Part shown: positions 60,110 through 64,000 of the stretch, piece by piece
Numbering within the stretch: the stretch's first letter is position 1
Layout of the letters: each line of letters begins with the position of its first letter
Assembly: GCF_001742165.1 (NCBI RefSeq)
Contig: NZ_CP016444.1
Coordinates: 744,001-808,000, forward strand
Length of the DNA: 64,000 nt
DNA from: Burkholderia stabilis
GTDB lineage: Bacteria; Pseudomonadota; Gammaproteobacteria; Burkholderiales; Burkholderiaceae
Reading direction: 5' to 3'
Position numbers and translations under genes: made by a program
The notes under the pieces: model-generated
Seen by the model: the letters and a program-made list of their open reading frames with translations, nothing else
Databases searched by the model: none
What the model was told of the DNA's origin: nothing

Positions 60110-61117
60110 ATGCAAATCGATCTTCCTGTCGTGTGGGCCGCGATCATCGGCCTCGGCGTGTTCATCTACGTGATGCTGGACGGCTTCGATCTCGGCATCG
60201 GCCTGCTGTTTCCGTTCTTCGACGCGAAAGCCGAGCGCCAGGTGATGCTCGACACCGTCGCGCCGGTGTGGGACGGCAACGAGACCTTCCTCGTGCTCGG
60301 TGGCGCGGGCCTGTATGGCGCGTTTCCGGTCGTGTATTCGACGCTGCTGCCCGCGAATTACCTGCCGCTGGTGCTGATGCTGGTCGGGCTGATTTTCCGC
60401 GGCGCGGCGTTCGAGCTGCGCGCGAAGGCGACCCGCACGCAGCACATGTGGGATCTCGCGTTCATCGGCGGCTCCGCGCTCGCGGCGTTCTGCCAGGGCA
60501 TCGTGCTCGGTTCGCTGCTGCAGGGCATCAAGATCGAGAACAACCAGTTCGCGGGCGGCCCGTTCGACTGGCTGTCGCCGTTCAGCCTGCTCTGCGGGAT
60601 CGGCGTGCTCGTCACGTATGCGACGCTCGGCTGCGGCTGGCTGATCCTGAAGGTCGACGGCGAGCTGCAGCGCAAGATGCGGCTGCTGATGAAGCCGCTC
60701 GCGGGCGTGCTGCTCGCGGTGATGGGCGTGGTCAGCCTGTGGACCGTGATCGGGCTGCCGGCCGTCGCGCACCGCTGGTTCGGCAGCGGCAATCTCGGCT
60801 GGTTCCTGCCGGTGCCGATCCTCGTCGTCGCGTGCGTGTGGGGCATCTTCCACACGGTGAAGCGCGAGCACGAAGCCACGCCGTTCCTGTTGACGCTCGC
60901 GCTCGTGTTCCTCGGCTACACGGGGCTCGTGATCAGCATCTGGCCGAACATCGTGCCGCCGTCGCTGACGATCTGGGATGCATCGTCGAGCCATTCAAGC
61001 CAGCTGTTCGCGCTCGTCGGCACGGTGATCGTGCTGCCGATCATCCTCGTGTACAACGCGATGCAGTACCGCGTGTTCCGCGGCAAGGTGCGCGAGGGCG
61101 ACATCGGCTATCACTGA
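60110..61117 (+). CDS. cioB: Cyanide-insensitive/bd-type quinol oxidase subunit II
   Basis: The product has 335 residues with about eight membrane helices. The signature WAAIIGLGVFIYVMLDGFDLGIGLLFPF is the CydB start, and WDGNETFLVLGGAGLYGAFPVVYSTLL follows. It partners the subunit I encoded 3 bases upstream. No cydX- or ybgE-like small gene is seen downstream. Confidence 0.94.
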   Translation: MQIDLPVVWAAIIGLGVFIYVMLDGFDLGIGLLFPFFDAKAERQVMLDTVAPVWDGNETFLVLGGAGLYGAFPVVYSTLLPANYLPLVLMLVGLIFRGAAFELRAKATRTQHMWDLAFIGGSALAAFCQGIVLGSLLQGIKIENNQFAGGPFDWLSPFSLLCGIGVLVTYATLGCGWLILKVDGELQRKMRLLMKPLAGVLLAVMGVVSLWTVIGLPAVAHRWFGSGNLGWFLPVPILVVACVWGIFHTVKREHEATPFLLTLALVFLGYTGLVISIWPNIVPPSLTIWDASSSHSSQLFALVGTVIVLPIILVYNAMQYRVFRGKVREGDIGYH

Positions 61118-61245
61118 GCGGCACGCGATGTGACGGAACGCGGCGCGCGCGGGGGTATCATCTCGCGCAGCGCGGCGTCCGGCACGGCATCGATCCGAAA
61201 GCGGCCCGCCACGCGCGGGCCGTTGCGCATCGGGCGCGGGCGAGC

Positions 61246-61276
61246 CGCGTTGCGTATTCCCGCGTTGCGTATTTCC
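61246..61276. repeat. Tandem duplication of 15-16 bases
   Basis: CGCGTTGCGTATTCC (61246-61260) is followed immediately by CGCGTTGCGTATTTCC (61261-61276), identical except for one extra T. It lies 20 bases before the bestrophin start, within its leader. Confidence 0.85.
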
Positions 61277-61296
61277 TTGGCAGTCGAGAAAACATC

Positions 61297-62217
61297 ATGA
61301 TCGTCAGACCACGACAAAACTGGCTCAGGATGCTGTTCGTGTGGAACGGCTCCGTGCTGCAATCGATCATTCCGCAACTCGTGTTCATGGCGATCGTCAG
61401 CACGCTGGCGGTCTTCACGAACGGGCGCATCTTCGGCGAGAAAATTCCGCTCAACACCGCGCCGTTCACGCTGTTCGGGCTCGCGCTCGCGATCTTCCTC
61501 GCGTTTCGCAACAACGCGAGCTTCGAGCGCTTCAAGGAGGCGCGGCACCTGTGGGGCAACCTGCTGATCGCGGCACGCACCCTGACGTCGCAGCTTCATC
61601 GCTACCTGCCCGACAACGTCGACGACGAGCAGCGCGGCCGGCTCGCCGATCTGCTGATCGCGTTCACTTATGCGCTGAAGCATCAACTGCGCCATACCGA
61701 CCCGACGGAAGACCTGGCGCGGATTCTCGGCGCCGAGCGCGCCGGTGCGCTCGCGCGCAAATGCTTCAAGCCCGTCGCGATCCTCGACGAGCTGCGCGGC
61801 GGCATCGTCCGCGCGCTGGGCCGCGCGCCCGGCAGCGAAACGACGTGCTGGATGTTCGAGACGCAGCTCGACGAACTGGGCAAGTCGGTGGGCGGCTGCG
61901 AGCGCATCCTGTCGACGCCGATCCCGTTTTCGTACAGCGTGCTGCTGCATCGCACCGTGTATGCGTACTGCGTGCTGCTGCCGTTCGGTCTCGTCGATTC
62001 GACGGAGTTCTTCACGCCACTGATCTGCGTGTTCATCTCGTACACGCTGATCGCGCTCGAAGCGATCGCGAACGAAGTGGCCGAGCCGTTCGGCCTCGCG
62101 CCGAACGCGCTCGCGCTCGATGCGATGACGCGCACGATCGAGCGGTCGGTGCTGGAGCTCGGCAACCGAGAGATGCCGGAGGAATTCGTGCCGGCGTCGT
62201 CGTACCAGATCACGTAA
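61297..62217 (+). CDS. Bestrophin-family (UPF0187) anion channel-like membrane protein
   Basis: The ATG at 61297 gives 306 residues. Features are WNGSVLQSIIPQLVFMAIVSTLAVF (helix 1), PFTLFGLALAIFLAFRNNASFERFKEARHLWGNLLIAARTL (family signature), then a C-terminal helical region (VFISYTLIALEAIANEVAEPFGLAPNALALDAM). Bacterial bestrophins are pentameric channels. A tandem duplication precedes the start, and a remnant SUKH sequence follows in the same frame after the stop. Confidence 0.92.
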   Translation: MIVRPRQNWLRMLFVWNGSVLQSIIPQLVFMAIVSTLAVFTNGRIFGEKIPLNTAPFTLFGLALAIFLAFRNNASFERFKEARHLWGNLLIAARTLTSQLHRYLPDNVDDEQRGRLADLLIAFTYALKHQLRHTDPTEDLARILGAERAGALARKCFKPVAILDELRGGIVRALGRAPGSETTCWMFETQLDELGKSVGGCERILSTPIPFSYSVLLHRTVYAYCVLLPFGLVDSTEFFTPLICVFISYTLIALEAIANEVAEPFGLAPNALALDAMTRTIERSVLELGNREMPEEFVPASSYQIT

Positions 62218-62400
62218 GCGGGCCGCACGTCGCAGCGCTACATCGATTTCGATCCGGCACCGGGCGGCAAGGCCGGGCAGGTCGTGCGTTTCCTGCATGA
62301 TCCCGACAGCTACGCGGTGATCGCCGACGACTTCGACGGCTACCTGCGCAAGCTGATCGACGATGGTTATGCGTTTGTCATCGATTTCGACGAAGAATAG
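62218..62400 (+). pseudogene. C-terminal remnant of an SMI1/KNR4 (SUKH) family gene
   Basis: Right after the bestrophin stop (TAA 62215-62217) the same frame stays open for 60 codons to TAG at 62398-62400. It reads RYIDFDPAPGGKAGQVVRFLHDP, then FDGYLRKLIDDGYAFVIDFDEE. This is the C-terminal end of a SUKH domain (compare DLDPAEGGVAGQVIRVWHDD in the fusion at 27249). There is no usable start codon or ribosome binding site, and the N-terminal part of the domain is missing, so this is a 5'-truncated remnant. Confidence 0.75.
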
Positions 62401-62475
62401 CGGTGCGGCGTGTTTGCCAGGCGTCGCATGAGCGGAATGACGGCGGCGCCGGCTGCCTCATCAGGAGGAATTGAA

Positions 62476-62862
62476 ATGCGAATCTACGTGACGAGTATCT
62501 TTGTCGACGATCAGGACAAGGCGTTGACGTTCTACACCGACCAGCTCGGGTTCAGGCTGAAGAACAACGTGCCGGTGGGCGAGTACCGCTGGCTGACCGT
62601 GGTGTCGCCGGACCAGCCGGACAGTACCGAGCTGCTGCTCGAGCCGAGCAATCATCGCGCCGTGGGGCCGTACAAACAGGCGCTGTACGACGATGGCATC
62701 CCGGCGGCGTCGTTCCAGGTCGACGATCTCGACGGCGAGTTCGCGCGGCTCACGGCGCACGGCGTGCGGTTCACGCTGGAGCCGATGGACGCGGGGCCCG
62801 TGCGTGTCGCGGTTCTCGACGATACCTGCGGGAACCTCATCCAGCTGATGCAGATGAAGTAA
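62476..62862 (+). CDS. VOC (glyoxalase/dioxygenase) superfamily protein
   Basis: The ATG at 62476, after GGAGG at 62464-62468, gives 128 residues. The text MRIYVTSIFVDDQDKALTFYTDQLGFRLKNNVPVGEYRWLTVVSP, ELLLEP, SFQVDDLDGEFARLTAHGVRF and LDDTCGNLIQLMQ has the paired beta-alpha-beta modules of VOC proteins. The ligand and metal are not known. The stop is 15 bases from the convergent SnoaL-like gene. Confidence 0.9.
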   Translation: MRIYVTSIFVDDQDKALTFYTDQLGFRLKNNVPVGEYRWLTVVSPDQPDSTELLLEPSNHRAVGPYKQALYDDGIPAASFQVDDLDGEFARLTAHGVRFTLEPMDAGPVRVAVLDDTCGNLIQLMQMK

Positions 62863-62877
62863 CGCGCCGCGGGCCGC

Positions 62878-63318
62878 TCAACGCACCGCGACCGGCGGCG
62901 CGTTGTGCATCCAGCTGCGCTCCTGCATGCGGCTCTGGATGCGCCATCCGCATTCGGTCCGCACCAGCAGGTCGCGATACCACAGCCCGACGAAGCACAC
63001 GCGATCGTCGCCGGTGTCGCCGGCCGAGATCATCATCGCCTGGCCGGCCGTGCGCGCGGTTGCGGCGTCGCCATCGACGACGACCAGCGACGTCGAGATC
63101 GTGTGCTGCGTGCCGCGCATCGCCGACGTCACCTGTTGCAGGTAGTCCGCGATTTCCGCGCGGTTGCCGACCGGCCCGCCGAAAGCCGCGTAATCGAGCA
63201 CCGCATTGCTCGCGAAGAGCCGTTCGAAATCGCGCCAGTCCCGGCGGTCGACGGCGTGACAGTAGCGGGTCAGCAGATCCTGGATTTCCAGGCGGTCGAT
63301 CGTTTCCTGTTGGGTCAT
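62878..63318 (-). CDS. SnoaL-like/NTF2-fold protein
   Basis: The ATG at 63318 gives 146 residues. TIDRLEIQDLLTRYCHAVDRRDWRDFERLFASNAVLDYAAFGGPVGNRAEIADYLQQV is the SnoaL_4 (ring-hydroxylating dioxygenase beta-like) start, and the C-terminus CFVGLWYRDLLVRTECGWRIQSRMQERSWMHN completes the cone-shaped fold. Relatives are polyketide cyclases, dehydratases or beta subunits. Longer upstream in-frame starts exist, but the region upstream looks like a dispersed non-coding repeat. Confidence 0.82.
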   Translation of the reverse strand: MTQQETIDRLEIQDLLTRYCHAVDRRDWRDFERLFASNAVLDYAAFGGPVGNRAEIADYLQQVTSAMRGTQHTISTSLVVVDGDAATARTAGQAMMISAGDTGDDRVCFVGLWYRDLLVRTECGWRIQSRMQERSWMHNAPPVAVR

Positions 63319-63390
63319 GGTGTCGTGAACTGTGTGAATGACGGGGAAACGATAGCGGGTGCGCAGGGGCGCGACATCGGCGGAGTGGAC

Positions 63391-63553
63391 TAAGAAGCCG
63401 TGGCGAAATGGGTGGGACGTTGTCTCGAGCGGGTTCCGGCAAGCAGGGTTGCATCGAGGCTGCCGCCGGAGGGCAGCGACAGCCTTGGGCCGCGGGTACG
63501 CACGAGAGCCGCCATGCTCCACCCCGTGCGACGGAGCAGGCCGCTTCGCGTGA
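63391..63553. repeat. Possible dispersed intergenic repeat
   Basis: The ~160-base segment between the SnoaL-like gene and the Old Yellow Enzyme gene contains GC-rich palindrome-prone text and open frames on both strands. Its minus-strand frame (PKAVAALRRQPRCNPACRN...) matches a type of spurious peptide that I recall from many Burkholderia intergenic regions. This is from memory and is not shown by the window itself. Confidence 0.3.
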
Positions 63554-63562
63554 GGTAACGAA

Positions 63563-64000
63563 CTAGCTCAGCGTGGCGAAGGCCGAGGGCGTGAAGTCGG
63601 CAATGGCTTCGAGACGATTCTCGCGGATCTTGTCGAGCCAGGCCGGGTCCTGAAGCAACGGGCGTCCGACTGCGACAAGATCGAATTCGTCACGCGCCAG
63701 CCGTTCCAGCAGGCCATCGAGCGACGCCGTTTGCGCGTGCTTGCCGGCGAACGATTCGTAGACGTCGTTCGTCAATCCAACCGAGCCCACGGTAATGGCG
63801 GTCACGCCCGTGAGCTTCTTCGCCCAGGCCGCCAGGTTCAGCGCTGGGTCGACTTCCGGGAAAGCCGCCTGCCAAAACCGCTGTTGAGAGAGATGGAAGG
63901 CGCTGGCGCCTGCGTCGACGAGCGCACCCAGCCACTGTTCCAGCACCTGGGGCGTTGCGGCGAGACGCGCGTTGAAATCCTTCGGCTTCCATTGTGACAG
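63563..64000 (-). CDS. NADH:flavin oxidoreductase/Old Yellow Enzyme family (5' part cut by window edge)
   Basis: Only the C-terminal 145 residues are in the window. They read FNARLAATPQVLEQWLGALVDAGASAFHLSQQRFW, then AITVGSVGL (FMN phosphate-binding strand), LLERLARDEFDLVAVGRPLLQDPAWLDKIRENRLEAIADFTPSAF. The VGRPL segment is the family's FMN-binding signature. The enzyme reduces activated C=C bonds with NAD(P)H. The frame stays open through the window edge, so the start lies outside. Confidence 0.85.
   Translation of the reverse strand: MSQWKPKDFNARLAATPQVLEQWLGALVDAGASAFHLSQQRFWQAAFPEVDPALNLAAWAKKLTGVTAITVGSVGLTNDVYESFAGKHAQTASLDGLLERLARDEFDLVAVGRPLLQDPAWLDKIRENRLEAIADFTPSAFATLS

Noticed and set aside
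62878..63522. Extended start for the SnoaL-like protein
   Set aside because: The extra N-terminal part crosses the region that looks like a dispersed intergenic repeat and has no signal or fold.

Overview
The window is GC-rich, densely coded chromosomal DNA of a beta-proteobacterium. Codon use, the many LysR, GntR and AraC regulators, a general porin of the Burkholderia type, DUF3142/DUF4132 proteins and the LacI-controlled galactonate cluster all point to Burkholderia sensu lato, most likely the B. cepacia complex. It looks like an accessory-rich secondary replicon with catabolic cassettes, each beside its own regulator. I saw no rRNA, tRNA, CRISPR array, complete insertion sequence or prophage.

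Layout. 1-6.1 kb: exported and lipoprotein genes (DUF3142, a large secreted protein, an eight-repeat propeller-like lipoprotein, a small lipoprotein) and an AraC regulator. 6.1-9.6 kb: a PD-(D/E)XK-like hypothetical protein, an EamA exporter and an FAH-type hydratase. 9.7-22.3 kb: a sugar regulon with ABC importer (binding protein, two permeases, ATPase), SDR dehydrogenase, D-galactonate dehydratase (dgoD), SMP-30 lactonase, LacI repressor, porin, KDGal kinase (dgoK, frameshifted in a G8 run) and a beta-helix lipoprotein. Three near-identical LacI-type operators (consensus GGGAAAGCGCTTTCCC) lie at the two main promoters. 22.5-30.9 kb: universal stress protein, small membrane protein, a frameshifted Ca-binding-like gene, a TPR protein, a lone tyrosine recombinase, a MoeA-SUKH fusion protein, a TfoX-N protein and an exported protein. 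30.9-39.2 kb: an amino-acid binding protein plus FAD oxidase divergent from a frameshifted MocR regulator, a DUF4132 protein and a second MocR regulator. 39.3-42.2 kb: YdeI protein and two unrecognised genes. 42.3-47.1 kb: a redox/electrophile cassette (LysR, flavodoxin-like, aldo-keto reductase, DUF1330 remnant, quinone reductase, HxlR). 47.2-51.7 kb: DmlR-like LysR divergent from LeuC/LeuD-like hydro-lyase subunits and a 2-hydroxycarboxylate transporter. 51.7-53.9 kb: flavoprotein monooxygenase divergent from a TetR with tetO-like operators. 53.9-58.3 kb: molybdenum cofactor genes fdhD-moeA-moaA-moaE-moaD. 58.7-64 kb: cyanide-insensitive quinol oxidase (cioAB), a bestrophin, a SUKH gene remnant, a VOC protein, a SnoaL-like protein and a partial Old Yellow Enzyme.

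How the genes work together. The sugar cluster encodes uptake of an aldose, oxidation to the lactone, hydrolysis to galactonate, dehydration and phosphorylation, but no aldolase (dgoA) is seen. The LeuCD-like/transporter cassette looks built for a 2-hydroxy-dicarboxylate or an unsaturated diacid rather than for leucine synthesis. The Moco genes probably supply formate dehydrogenase and other molybdoenzymes that feed the quinol pool drained by cioAB.

Four genes (19449, 23278, 33595, 45124) each carry a single-base frameshift. That is either a real decay signal or, at least in part, residual sequencing error; the sequence alone cannot decide.
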